Origin: Bacteroidaceae bacterium
GTDB lineage: Bacteria > Bacteroidota > Bacteroidia > Bacteroidales > Bacteroidaceae
Assembly (NCBI GenBank): GCA_017556045.1
Contig: JAFZFF010000022.1
Span: 1 to 64,000 of the forward strand
Direction of reading: 5' to 3'
DNA length: 64,000 nt
Shown: positions 9,317 to 17,882 of the stretch, piece after piece
Numbering within the stretch: position 1 is the first letter of the stretch
How the letters are laid out: the number at the start of each line of letters is the position of its first letter
Program-made: the position numbers and the translations under genes
The notes under the pieces: generated by a model
Seen by the model: only the letters and a program-made list of their open reading frames with translations
Databases searched by the model: none
What the model was told of the DNA's origin: nothing

Positions 9317-10147
9317 CTATTTTGAGTTATTATTAATTATCAATTTTTCTAAAAATCTGATTTGGTCTGCAAAGTAAATATTTTTTTCTGGATATTTCAA
9401 ATATAAACTGCGAATAATTTCAAGAGCACGCGAATATTTGTGTTGTTTGATGTAAATCTTTGCTAAAGTCTCTGTAAAGTAACTTTCATCGAGCAATTCT
9501 TCGTCAGAAACAGCGGGTTGAGCATTCGCCTCATCTTCTGTCTCATCCTCCGTGGTCTCGCCTACAGTATCCTCCTTGGCATCCTCTACGACCTCCTCCT
9601 TGATGTCCTCCACAACTTGGGGTTCTTCGGCCGGCTCGGGCGCTTGGGTGATCTCTTTCAACACCTCTACAAGTGCCTCATCTACTACGCCCATAGAGGG
9701 TGCTCTATACTCCTCGAGCGAGGGATTGAGAGAGAGGGTCTCATGCTCCTCGGCCTCATCTCCCATGAGGAAGCGTGCGGCATAGTCGCCCACCATATCG
9801 ACCGAGAGCTGCAGGGCCTCTGACTCCTCGGGAAGGGTACCCAAGAAGGCATCGATAAGGCTCATCGTGCGATCTACCGTAGGCTCCTCTACGGCACTCT
9901 CTTGCTCTACCTCGACCTTCTCAAAGTGGCCTTCGATGAGACGACACAGTGCTCGGCGGTCATACACATAGAGCACCGAACGACGCAACTCGGTTCCGAA
10001 GTCTGGCTCATGGAGCAGATACATATTATTGAGCATCAGCAGGCGCGCCGTCTGGAAATAGGGGTAGCGTGCCACGATAGAGCGTAGCTCGTAGAGTGTA
10101 TCGCGATTAAGTCGCTCGGGATGATTTATCAGTGTTGCCAATATCAT
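9317..10147 (-). CDS. Conserved TPR-like protein of the lptE-secG operon
   Basis: I recognise this 276-residue protein only as a conserved Bacteroidetes gene found between lptE and secG. Residues 1-75 are helical (HPERLNRDTLYELRSIVARY). The middle, about 165-225, is strongly acidic and of low complexity (Glu/Asp-rich) and probably disordered. The C-terminus (about 228-276) contains a TPR-type hairpin (ETLAKIYIKQHKYSRALEI). There is no signal peptide, so it is probably cytoplasmic. Operon position suggests a link with envelope assembly or secretion. Confidence 0.7.
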   Translation of the reverse strand: MILATLINHPERLNRDTLYELRSIVARYPYFQTARLLMLNNMYLLHEPDFGTELRRSVLYVYDRRALCRLIEGHFEKVEVEQESAVEEPTVDRTMSLIDAFLGTLPEESEALQLSVDMVGDYAARFLMGDEAEEHETLSLNPSLEEYRAPSMGVVDEALVEVLKEITQAPEPAEEPQVVEDIKEEVVEDAKEDTVGETTEDETEDEANAQPAVSDEELLDESYFTETLAKIYIKQHKYSRALEIIRSLYLKYPEKNIYFADQIRFLEKLIINNNSK

Positions 10148-10164
10148 AGGTTGCCGCTCCTCAC

Positions 10165-10680
10165 TTACCAGTTTGCTACCGTAGCGTTAAAAATCTGCTC
10201 TACGATCTCCTTGATCATCTGATTTACCAACTCCTCCTGCACGTCATTGAGCTGCTGCGAAGCGTCAAACTCGCGGGTGGCCGAGAACTGGCGTTCGAAG
10301 TCCTCTGCGGGAGTCTTGGTATTCTCAAACTTCACCTTCACCGTCATCTTGAGCTGCATCATCGATGAGTAACCGTCCGAAGATATAGACTTGTTGACCT
10401 GGTCATACGAGGAGATCTCGCCCGAGAGCATGAGGTCTCCACCACGATTTACCTGCTGTAGCTTGGTCTGGTTGACGTAGATGTCGCTCAAGGCATTGTT
10501 GAACATGCTCTCCATGGGGCCCCACTGATAGAGGGCACGGTTGGGGAAGTTCTCAATGCATATGGTCTTGATGATATCGTAGTTGATAGAGGCACCATTG
10601 AACTTGTACGAAATGGTACACCCCGCCAGCAACATCACCAGCGCCATCATAATACCTTTATATATAGGTCTTCTCTTCAT
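10165..10680 (-). CDS. lptE: LptE family LPS-assembly lipoprotein
   Basis: LptE plugs the LptD barrel that inserts lipopolysaccharide into the outer membrane. The 171-residue precursor has a lipoprotein signal peptide with the lipobox LAGC (cysteine at 21) followed by the typical ISYKFNGASINYDIIKTI start of Bacteroidetes LptE. The rest alternates strand and helix, with a conserved FENTKTPAEDFERQFSATREF segment. It lies 3 nt after the sigma-54 activator gene and before the TPR gene, the known order in this phylum. Confidence 0.85.
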   Translation of the reverse strand: MKRRPIYKGIMMALVMLLAGCTISYKFNGASINYDIIKTICIENFPNRALYQWGPMESMFNNALSDIYVNQTKLQQVNRGGDLMLSGEISSYDQVNKSISSDGYSSMMQLKMTVKVKFENTKTPAEDFERQFSATREFDASQQLNDVQEELVNQMIKEIVEQIFNATVANW

Positions 10681-10683
10681 CTA

Positions 10684-11931
10684 TTAATAACTTTCGAGGT
10701 TATACTCCTTGATTTTACGATATAGCGTACGCTCTGATATCTTCAGCTCCTGGGCGGCTATCTTACGCTTGCCTCGGCTACGTATCAGTGCCTTGCGTAT
10801 CAGTTCCTTCTCAGCATCTTCGATTGACAATGCCTCCTCTACATACTCCTCGGTATCTTGGTACTCGTAGTCATCGTGCATACGCTCCTTGGCCGAAGTG
10901 ATAGAGATGGTCGCGGGCGCCTCTATAGCACGGCCCACGAGCGCTACCTCCTTGCTCGGTGTATAGTCGTCGGCCTTGCGGGCGATAGGCATCTCTCCAC
11001 CCATGAGGGCATTTACCTGGCGCTTAAGCTCGGTCATGTCTTGTCGCATATCGAAGAGCACCTGGTATAGGATGTCTCGCTCGCTCTCGAAGCTCTTGCC
11101 CTGCGTGGTCTTGCTGCCGGCAAGCATGGGTAGGCTCGACCTCACTTCGGGGAGGTACTCGCGCAATATCTCTTCGGTGATCTCGCGTTGTGCCGAGAGC
11201 AGGGTTATCTGCTCGGTCACATTCTTGAGCTGACGTATGTTGCCAGGCCAGGGGTATGCCGTGAGCACACGCTTGGCACTCTCGGTCAGCTGTAGTGGCG
11301 GCATGGTATAGCGCTCAGCCACGTCAGAGGCGAACTTACGGAACAGCAATGCCACATCGGCAGGACGCTCTCTTAAGGGCGGCACCTTGATGGGGATGGT
11401 GTTCAGACGATAGTAGAGGTCTTCGCGGAAGTTGCCCTGTGTGATAGCATCGGTGAGGTTCACATTCGTAGCAGCCACGATGCGTACATTGGTCTTCTCC
11501 ACCTTTGACGAGCCTACCTTGATAAACTCTCCCGACTCCAACACACGCAAGAGTCGAGCCTGCGTAGAGAGGGGCAGCTCACCGATCTCATCCAAGAAGA
11601 TAGTGCCATTGTTGGCCTCAGCGAAGTAGCCATTGCGCTCCTCGATAGCTCCAGTGAAGGCACCCTTGACGTGACCAAACAGCTCTGAGTCGATGGTACC
11701 CTCAGGGATAGCGCCGCAGTTGACGGCGATATACTTATTGTGCTTGCGTGCACTATTCTGATGTATGATCTGAGGGAAGTGCTCCTTACCCACACCGCTC
11801 TCACCCGTGACGAGTACCGAGAGGTCTGTGGGAGCCACCTGCATTGCAACATCAATGGCACGATTCAGCTCATCAGAGTTACCGATGATGCCAAATCGCA
11901 ACTTTATCTTCTGTATTTCCTTACTGTCCAT
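10684..11931 (-). CDS. Sigma-54-dependent transcriptional activator lacking a receiver domain
   Basis: The 415-residue protein is an AAA+ enhancer-binding protein. From the ATG at 11931 (MDSKEIQ) the Walker A is GESGVGKE (43-50), the sigma-54 contact loop GAFTGA is at 90-95 and Walker B is IFLDEIGELP (111-120). A Fis-type HTH closes the protein (AAQELKISERTLYRKIKEY). No receiver, PAS or GAF domain precedes the ATPase, so activity may depend on expression level or a partner. A longer form from a TTG at 11943 is less likely. It heads the operon with lptE, the TPR gene and secG, as in other Bacteroidetes. Confidence 0.88.
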   Translation of the reverse strand: MDSKEIQKIKLRFGIIGNSDELNRAIDVAMQVAPTDLSVLVTGESGVGKEHFPQIIHQNSARKHNKYIAVNCGAIPEGTIDSELFGHVKGAFTGAIEERNGYFAEANNGTIFLDEIGELPLSTQARLLRVLESGEFIKVGSSKVEKTNVRIVAATNVNLTDAITQGNFREDLYYRLNTIPIKVPPLRERPADVALLFRKFASDVAERYTMPPLQLTESAKRVLTAYPWPGNIRQLKNVTEQITLLSAQREITEEILREYLPEVRSSLPMLAGSKTTQGKSFESERDILYQVLFDMRQDMTELKRQVNALMGGEMPIARKADDYTPSKEVALVGRAIEAPATISITSAKERMHDDYEYQDTEEYVEEALSIEDAEKELIRKALIRSRGKRKIAAQELKISERTLYRKIKEYNLESY

Positions 11932-11957
11932 AAGCCTACACAAAGCATTTAAGTAGG

Positions 11958-11965
11958 CAAAGGTA
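11958..11965 (-). promoter_or_regulatory. TACCTTTG -7 box of the sigma-54 activator-lptE-secG operon
   Basis: An exact TAnnTTTG match on the minus strand, 26 nt before the ATG at 11931. The longer start at 11943 would leave almost no leader. Confidence 0.6.
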
Positions 11966-12000
11966 CAACATTTCTCAGAATTTACCGAAATATTAGGACT

Positions 12001-13839
12001 TTATTTCCCTTTTACGGTCATGATACACTGCTTACAGTCAAAGTCGAGAGCAAATCTGCGACCATCGGCAGAGACCAGCGTATAGGGTTCGCGGTAGGGC
12101 GAGCGCACTCCTCCATTGCGCGGACACCAGCCCAGGGCATAGCGCAGACAGTGGCGGCAAAACATCAGCGTAGCACCTCGCGGAGCGCTAAGTTCGTAGG
12201 CGGGAGCTATCTCCTCGACACCACAAGCGCGGTAAAACTCCTCAGATCTGTGGTTGCCCACATTGGCCAGATAGGTGAGTGCAGGCTTTAGCGGCGAGCC
12301 CTCTCCACAGTGCAGTGCCTTGGTGTCCACCTTGCGGGGTGTCACATACGTGGGCCATGTCGTCCTCAGCATACGCTCATAGGCCTCTACAGCTGCGCGG
12401 CGCATATCGGCCACTACGGATGAGGGGATAAACCAATTCTCCGTGAAGCGCACCTCGATATCTTGAGCCACCAGAATAGTACCACCAAGCTTGCTCAACT
12501 GATTCTCTATACCAGCACGTTGCTCCGTGCGAGCCAACTCCTTGTCGCGCTCAAAGTTGACGGTAACATTGCGCTGCAGCTCATCAGTGATGGTAAGCGA
12601 GAAGCCAAAAGAGACTTCGCTCAAAGTCAAGCGAACAGGAATTCTTCGTTCGGCGCTAGGTCGCGCAAGCAGGTGCTCAAAATCTTTATCGAAGTTGCGA
12701 TAAATCGGCATCTTTGCACGTATCTCGCGAGGCATCTCCTTCGGGTACAGACGTACGCCCTCTACCCTATTCACGCGGAAGCCATGCAGACGGCCTTGAT
12801 CGTCGATGAAGCATAGTCCGTCACCATTATGGAAGCTCTTGGTAGATGACACGGCCACATATCCGCGTCCCACCTCCTTGACATGTCCTACGGGCTCACC
12901 CATCGCTTTGGGCGTAGCAAATGACGACACATCGGTGCGGCGCCCCATGAGATAATAATCTGTAAATCCGCGATTGAAGCTCTTGTCGAGTTGGGGTGTA
13001 AAGGTATAGGTACTCACGCCCTGTGAGGCGCGCTGATACTCGGTACGACGAGCCAATACAGCATCAATGGCTTGGCGATAGTAGGCGGTGACATTCTTGA
13101 CATACGACACATCCTTGAGGCGACCCTCAATCTTGAATGAGCGCACGCCCGCATCCATCATCTCCTCCAGGTGAGCACTGCGGTTCATATCCTTGAGCGA
13201 GAGCAGATGGCGTTCGCGCTCTATAATACGTCCGTCAGCATCTTCGAGCGTGAAGGGAAGTCGGCAAAACTGTGCACACTCACCCCTATTGGCACTGCGC
13301 CCGAAGCAAGCCTGTGAGGCATAGCACTGACCGCTATAGCTCACGCAAAGTGCACCGTGTACGAACACTTCGAGCGGTACGGGGCAAGCGCGGTGTATAG
13401 CCTCTATCTCGGCCAACGAAAGCTCGCGCGCCAACACCACCTGTGAGAATCCTGCCGCATGGAGAAACTTCACCTTCTCTGCCGTACGATTGTCTGTCTG
13501 CGTACTTGCATGTAGCGGTATAGGTGGCAGGTTCATAGTGAGCAGAGCCATATCCTGCACGATGAGCGCATCTATGCCGATGCGGTAGAGTTGCCATACG
13601 AGCTGCTCCACCTCGGCAAGTTCCTCATCCTTGATGAGCGTATTGAGCGTCACATATACACGAGCACCAAACTGATGGGCATACTCTGCCAATGCACTTA
13701 GGTCCTCGATGGAGTTGCCAGCAGCAGCTCGCGCACCAAACTTTGGTGCACCGATATACACCGCATCAGCACCATGCTTGATAGCCTCGACGCCACACTC
13801 CAAGTTTTTCGCAGGGGCAAGTAGTTCGATTGTCTTCAT
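12001..13839 (-). CDS. U32 peptidase family protein (RlhA-like rRNA/tRNA hydroxylation type)
   Basis: U32 family members once called collagenase-like peptidases are now linked to RNA hydroxylation (RlhA on 23S rRNA, TrhP on tRNA). This 612-residue protein begins with MKTIELLAPAKNLECGVEAI and carries the U32 signature around residues 165-200, with cysteines in YASQACFGRSANRGECAQFCR that fit an iron-sulfur site. Further cysteines lie near the C-terminus (MFCRHCLRYALGWCPRN, FDCKQC). Length resembles RlhA more than TrhP. The ATG at 13839 is preferred to the GTG two codons upstream. It follows metA by about 20 nt and is probably co-transcribed. Confidence 0.8.
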   Translation of the reverse strand: MKTIELLAPAKNLECGVEAIKHGADAVYIGAPKFGARAAAGNSIEDLSALAEYAHQFGARVYVTLNTLIKDEELAEVEQLVWQLYRIGIDALIVQDMALLTMNLPPIPLHASTQTDNRTAEKVKFLHAAGFSQVVLARELSLAEIEAIHRACPVPLEVFVHGALCVSYSGQCYASQACFGRSANRGECAQFCRLPFTLEDADGRIIERERHLLSLKDMNRSAHLEEMMDAGVRSFKIEGRLKDVSYVKNVTAYYRQAIDAVLARRTEYQRASQGVSTYTFTPQLDKSFNRGFTDYYLMGRRTDVSSFATPKAMGEPVGHVKEVGRGYVAVSSTKSFHNGDGLCFIDDQGRLHGFRVNRVEGVRLYPKEMPREIRAKMPIYRNFDKDFEHLLARPSAERRIPVRLTLSEVSFGFSLTITDELQRNVTVNFERDKELARTEQRAGIENQLSKLGGTILVAQDIEVRFTENWFIPSSVVADMRRAAVEAYERMLRTTWPTYVTPRKVDTKALHCGEGSPLKPALTYLANVGNHRSEEFYRACGVEEIAPAYELSAPRGATLMFCRHCLRYALGWCPRNGGVRSPYREPYTLVSADGRRFALDFDCKQCIMTVKGK

Positions 13840-13860
13840 TATCACTTGTCACTTGTCAAT

Positions 13861-14778
13861 TCACTTAATGTCCTCCAACTTATACGGCGTAGCTTGGTAT
13901 ACGTAGTAGTTGAGCCAGTTATTAAAGAGCAGGTTGGCATGTCCACGCCAGCGTACCAAGGGAGGCTGCTCGGGATCATCGTTCGGATAATAATGTTGCG
14001 GCATCTCAATGGGCAATCCCTTGCCGAGGTCACGGCGATACTCTGTATCGAGCGTCAAAGGCGAATACTCAGAGTGACCCGTGAGGAATATCTCGCGGCC
14101 CTCGCGAGCCATCACCATATATACACCCGACTCCTCACTCTCGGCGAGGATGCTCAGCTCGGGGTGACGCTCTATGTCCTCGCGGCGCACCTCAGTGTGG
14201 CGGCTATGCGGCACGTAGAACTCATCATCGAAGCCACGGAAGATAGGCAATTCGGGGTTGGCCACCGTATGCTTGAAGATGCCAAACATCTTCTTCTCTA
14301 GCGGATACTTAGGTACCCCGTAGTAGTGATACAGACCCGCCTGAGCAGCCCAGCAGATATACAGCGTAGAGGTTACATTATGTCGCGCCCACTCGAATAT
14401 CTCTGTCATCTCCTCCCAGTAGCCAACCTCCTCAAAGTCAAGATGCTCTACCGGAGCACCCGTGATGATAAATCCATCATATTTATGGTGACGCATCTCA
14501 TCAAAGTCGGTATAGAAGGCCTGCATATGCTCTACGGGCGTATTCTTCGACGTATGGCTCTTCACCTTCATGAAGCTCAGTTCTATCTGTAGCGGCGAGT
14601 TTGAGAGCAATCTCACGAGATCCGTCTCCGTAGTGATCTTGAGCGGCATCAGATTGAGCACAGCGATGCGTAGCGGACGTATATCCTGCGAGGCCGCACG
14701 CGTAGTGTCCATCACAAAGATATTCTCCTTCTTCAGCAATTCGATTGCAGGTAGTTTATCAGGCAATGTCAGTGGCAT
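13861..14778 (-). CDS. metA: Homoserine O-acetyltransferase, MetA family
   Basis: MetA activates homoserine for methionine synthesis. The 305-residue protein has the catalytic cysteine C142 in [16 protein letters not shown], and H235 and E237 in LTGHSEYSP. Residue 111, in TGAPVEH, is glutamate. Published work on this family links Glu at 111 to acetyl-CoA use and Gly to succinyl-CoA, so I infer an acetyltransferase although such genes are often annotated as succinyltransferases. It has a TACCTTTG box at 14819-14826 and only a short leader, with no room for a SAM riboswitch. Confidence 0.92.
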   Translation of the reverse strand: MPLTLPDKLPAIELLKKENIFVMDTTRAASQDIRPLRIAVLNLMPLKITTETDLVRLLSNSPLQIELSFMKVKSHTSKNTPVEHMQAFYTDFDEMRHHKYDGFIITGAPVEHLDFEEVGYWEEMTEIFEWARHNVTSTLYICWAAQAGLYHYYGVPKYPLEKKMFGIFKHTVANPELPIFRGFDDEFYVPHSRHTEVRREDIERHPELSILAESEESGVYMVMAREGREIFLTGHSEYSPLTLDTEYRRDLGKGLPIEMPQHYYPNDDPEQPPLVRWRGHANLLFNNWLNYYVYQATPYKLEDIK

Positions 14779-14818
14779 ATCCTACTCTAAAAATGAAATC
14801 TAACGTTAAAATCCAACA

Positions 14819-14826
14819 CAAAGGTA
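14819..14826 (-). promoter_or_regulatory. TACCTTTG -7 box for metA-U32
   Basis: An exact TAnnTTTG match on the minus strand, 40 nt before the metA ATG. Confidence 0.6.
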
Positions 14827-14910
14827 GCATAAGAGAGACGAAATGCCAAATCTCGTGCAGCGAAAGTAAAGTTTTTTCATAAAATAGTGAAAAGTAAAGA
14901 AAAAATGTTG

Positions 14911-14918
14911 TAAGTTTG
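14911..14918 (+). promoter_or_regulatory. TAAGTTTG -7 box for the nucleotidyltransferase
   Basis: An exact TAnnTTTG match on the plus strand. The leader of about 55 nt is A+T-rich with no stable structure that I can see. Confidence 0.55.
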
Positions 14919-14978
14919 TGCCATTATAGACTAAATAGGTAAAAACCACTTTAAACAACTTAAAAAATTCACATCATT

Positions 14979-15884
14979 ATGAAACCTACATTATTTGTAT
15001 TGGCAGCCGGTATGGGCAGCCGTTATGGTGGTCTGAAACAGCTCGACGGTCTCGGCCCCAATGGTGAGACTATCATGGACTACTCTATCTTCGACGCTAT
15101 CCGTGGCGGCTTCGGCAAGATCGTATTCGTTATCCGCAAGGACTTCGAGCAAGACTTCCGCGACAAGGTATTGAGCAAGTACGAGGGTCACATCCCCACC
15201 GAACTCACCTTCCAAGCTATCAACGACCTTCCCGAAGGCTTCACCTGCCCCGAAGATCGCACCAAGCCCTGGGGTACCAACCACGCAGTACTCATGGGTA
15301 AGAGCGTTATCAACGAGCCCTTTGCTGTGATCAATGCCGACGACTTCTACGGTCGCGATGCTTTTGCCGTAATGGGTAAGTGGCTCAGCGAGCTCCCCGA
15401 GGGCAGCGAAGGCAAATACAGCATGGTAGGTTTCCGTGTATGCAATACCCTCAGTGAGAACGGTACCGTAGCTCGTGGCGTATGCGCTAAGGACGAGGCT
15501 GAGATGCTCACCGCAGTAGTAGAGCGCACCGAGATCATGCGCGTCGATGGCGTCATCTCATACAAAGACGAGAATGGCGAGTGGCAGCCCGTAGGTGAGG
15601 AGACACCCGTATCAATGAACTTCTGGGGCTTCACACCCGACTACTTCAAGTACTCAGAGGCACAGTTCGTAGAGTTCTTGAAGGAAAACATCGACAAGCC
15701 CAAGTCAGAGTTCTTCATCCCCCTCGTAGTAGACACCCTCATCAACAACGGCAAGGCTACTTGCGAAGTACTCGACACCACCGCTAAATGGTTTGGCGTG
15801 ACCTATGCTGCTGACCGTCCCGGCACAGTAGAGAAGATCCAGGCTCTCGTAGACGCAGGCGAATACCCCAACAAGCTCTTCTAA
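14979..15884 (+). CDS. Sugar-phosphate nucleotidyltransferase family protein
   Basis: The 301-residue cytoplasmic protein has the NTP-transferase fold. The nucleotide-binding start is LFVLAAGMGSRYGGLKQLDG (5-24) and a metal-binding aspartate lies in FAVINADDFYG (about 112-122). The family makes NDP-sugars from sugar-1-phosphates. This version, with the long GLGPNGETIMDYSIFDAI segment, differs from the RmlA and GalU subfamilies, so the sugar is not assigned. It is a single gene ending at a strong terminator (15912-15949). Codons in this gene are biased to those of highly expressed genes (GGT, CGT, AAC, GAC), suggesting high expression. Confidence 0.8.
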   Translation: MKPTLFVLAAGMGSRYGGLKQLDGLGPNGETIMDYSIFDAIRGGFGKIVFVIRKDFEQDFRDKVLSKYEGHIPTELTFQAINDLPEGFTCPEDRTKPWGTNHAVLMGKSVINEPFAVINADDFYGRDAFAVMGKWLSELPEGSEGKYSMVGFRVCNTLSENGTVARGVCAKDEAEMLTAVVERTEIMRVDGVISYKDENGEWQPVGEETPVSMNFWGFTPDYFKYSEAQFVEFLKENIDKPKSEFFIPLVVDTLINNGKATCEVLDTTAKWFGVTYAADRPGTVEKIQALVDAGEYPNKLF

Positions 15885-15911
15885 TCCGTCATCCACAGAC
15901 ATCTATACACA

Positions 15912-15949
15912 CAAGAGGGCAGCCCCACGGCATGCCCTCTTGTTTTTTT
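15912..15949. terminator. Terminator between nucleotidyltransferase and tyrA
   Basis: A perfect 10-bp stem (CAAGAGGGCA with TGCCCTCTTG, 11-nt loop) is followed by seven T residues on the plus strand. It ends the nucleotidyltransferase transcript; the convergent tyrA operon may use it too, though its T run is poorer in that direction. Confidence 0.85.
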
Positions 15950-15957
15950 ACACTAGT

Positions 15958-16731
15958 CTACTCTATCTTACTGCGTATCTTGGTGAGGTAGGCCTTCATG
16001 CCTGCGGGATCGCGTTCCTCGATGATCTGGAGCAGTTCCTTGAGCTCACGACGGATATTCTCAACCTGACCCGGGGTACGGGGGTTGAAGAGGATCTCTT
16101 GCAACAGGTAGTCGTCCTCACCGAGCAGCCCCTTGGCAATGGCCATATGCTTCTTGAAGGTGGTGCCCGGCGCCTCTTGCTTCTTCATGATAGCAGCAAA
16201 GACGAAGGTGCTCACGAAGGGGATGGAGAGCGAGTAAGCCATGGTCTCATCGTGCTCATCAAAGGTGTACTCAAAGATATTGAGCCCGAGGCTTTGGTAA
16301 AGGTCCTTGAAGAAGACCTTGCCCAAATGATCACTCTCGCTGATGACGATGGCGTTCTCATTACTGAGGTTGCTTAGACTGGCAAAGGTGGGACCAAACA
16401 TGGGGTGCGTACTCACAAAGCGGAAGCCACTCTCGCGGTAAAACTCGGGCAATTGGGTCTTGACCGAGGCGATATCGCTCAAGATGCAGTCCTTGGGCAG
16501 GGCAGGCATCACCTGCTTAAAGGCCTCGATGGTGTACTTCACCGTAGCGGCATTGATGACCAGCTCGGGACGGAACTCGCGTATCTCGTCGAGCGAGGTG
16601 AAGCGACAGGTGTTATAGACGAAGCGTAAGCGCTTGGGGTCAATGTCGTACACCGCCGTCTCGTGCTGAAAACTCAGTAAATCTGTAAAGAAGGAGCCCA
16701 TCTTGCCTGCTCCGAGAATAAGGATTTTCAT
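15958..16731 (-). CDS. tyrA: Prephenate dehydrogenase
   Basis: The enzyme oxidises prephenate to 4-hydroxyphenylpyruvate in tyrosine synthesis. The 257-residue protein starts with an NAD(P)-binding Rossmann motif, MKILILGAGKMGSFF. The conserved catalytic region is RFVSTHPMFGP (about 123-133), with the family histidine and the phosphate-facing SIASVK-type loop (ILSDIASVKTQLP) before it. No ACT domain follows, so control is probably at the level of transcription. It is the last gene of the aromatic operon, 3 nt after the DAHP synthase gene. Confidence 0.88.
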   Translation of the reverse strand: MKILILGAGKMGSFFTDLLSFQHETAVYDIDPKRLRFVYNTCRFTSLDEIREFRPELVINAATVKYTIEAFKQVMPALPKDCILSDIASVKTQLPEFYRESGFRFVSTHPMFGPTFASLSNLSNENAIVISESDHLGKVFFKDLYQSLGLNIFEYTFDEHDETMAYSLSIPFVSTFVFAAIMKKQEAPGTTFKKHMAIAKGLLGEDDYLLQEILFNPRTPGQVENIRRELKELLQIIEERDPAGMKAYLTKIRSKIE

Positions 16732-16734
16732 TTC

Positions 16735-17796
16735 TTACTTATTAATGATTTCCATCTGCTGACGCACCGACTCCTCGTGGATGGCCTCAAAGATTTTCTT
16801 CATAAACTCGCCACTCATCTCACACTGTTCGCCCTGTGCGGCACGCTTCTCGAGGATTTCGTTGTAGCGGGTATTCTGGAATACGGTGACGCCGTTCTCC
16901 TTCTTGAAGGTACCGATTTCGCGAGCTACACGCATACGCTTGGCCAACTCCTGAATGATATTGTCATCACAGAGGTCAATCTGCTTACGCAGTTGTCCGA
17001 GGTCTTCAGTACTGTGTGTCTCGGCGCGGATGACAAGCATCTCGAGGATATATTCGAGCGAGTCGGGGGTCACCTGCTGTGAGGCATCGCTCCATGCTTT
17101 GTCGGGGCTGCAGTGGCTCTCTACAATGAGACCGTCAAAGTTGAGGTCCATAGCCTGCTGACAGAGGGGAGCGATGAGCTCGCGCTTGCCACCGATGTGG
17201 CTGGGGTCACACAGAATGGGCAAATCAGGGTAACGACGACGCAGTTCGAGAGGGATATGCCACTGTGGGAGATTACGGTAAATCTTCTTCTCATAGGTGC
17301 TGAATCCGCGATGGATGGCGCCGAGGCGAGTGATACCAGCATTGTTGAGACGTTCCATGCCGCCAATCCATAGTTCGAGGTCGGGGTTCACGGGGTTTTT
17401 CACCAATACGGGGATGTCTACACCCTGAAGCGCATCGGCCAGTTCCTGCATAGCGAAGGGATTTGCCGAAGTACGTGCACCAATCCAGAGAAGGTCCATA
17501 TCAGCCTTGAGCGCCTCCTCGACATGCTTGGCTGTAGCCACCTCAGTGGTCACGTACATGCCTGTCTCCTGCTTGACGCGCTGCATCCATCCCAAGCCTT
17601 CTACACCTACGCCCTCGAAGCCTCCGGGCTTGGTACGTGGCTTCCAGATGCCTGCACGGAAAATCTTCACACCCTTCTTTGCCAACTGAGTGGCAGTCTC
17701 CATCACTTGTTCCTCGGTCTCTGCACTACAGGGACCTGCAATCACGAGAGGACGCTTATCCTCAACACCCGCGAGTTTGATTGGTTTCAGTTCCAT
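16735..17796 (-). CDS. Bifunctional DAHP synthase / chorismate mutase
   Basis: This fusion catalyses the first shikimate step (about residues 1-260) and conversion of chorismate to prephenate (about 270-353). The type I-beta, KDO8P-synthase-like DAHP synthase motifs are LVIAGPCSAE, GIWKPRTKPGGFEG and ILCDPSHIGGKRE. The AroQ mutase domain has LRKQIDLCDDNIIQELAKR and FKKENGVTVFQNTRY. The ATG at 17796 (MELKPIKLAG) is chosen because the 15 extra residues of the longer form are encoded by TGATAATTGACAA-type intergenic repeats. Fused AroQ domains in such enzymes serve feedback control as well as catalysis. It sits in the middle of the attenuator-controlled aromatic operon. Confidence 0.9.
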   Translation of the reverse strand: MELKPIKLAGVEDKRPLVIAGPCSAETEEQVMETATQLAKKGVKIFRAGIWKPRTKPGGFEGVGVEGLGWMQRVKQETGMYVTTEVATAKHVEEALKADMDLLWIGARTSANPFAMQELADALQGVDIPVLVKNPVNPDLELWIGGMERLNNAGITRLGAIHRGFSTYEKKIYRNLPQWHIPLELRRRYPDLPILCDPSHIGGKRELIAPLCQQAMDLNFDGLIVESHCSPDKAWSDASQQVTPDSLEYILEMLVIRAETHSTEDLGQLRKQIDLCDDNIIQELAKRMRVAREIGTFKKENGVTVFQNTRYNEILEKRAAQGEQCEMSGEFMKKIFEAIHEESVRQQMEIINK

Positions 17797-17882
17797 AATG
17801 TTTTTTGAATTGATAATTGACAAATGATAATTATCTGCCATGCCAATTATATATGTTTGTTAAAATATTGTTCTTTTAATTG

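Noticed and set aside
14779..14860. SAM riboswitch before metA
   Set aside because: The distance from the -7 box to the ATG is about 40 nt, too short for any known SAM riboswitch.
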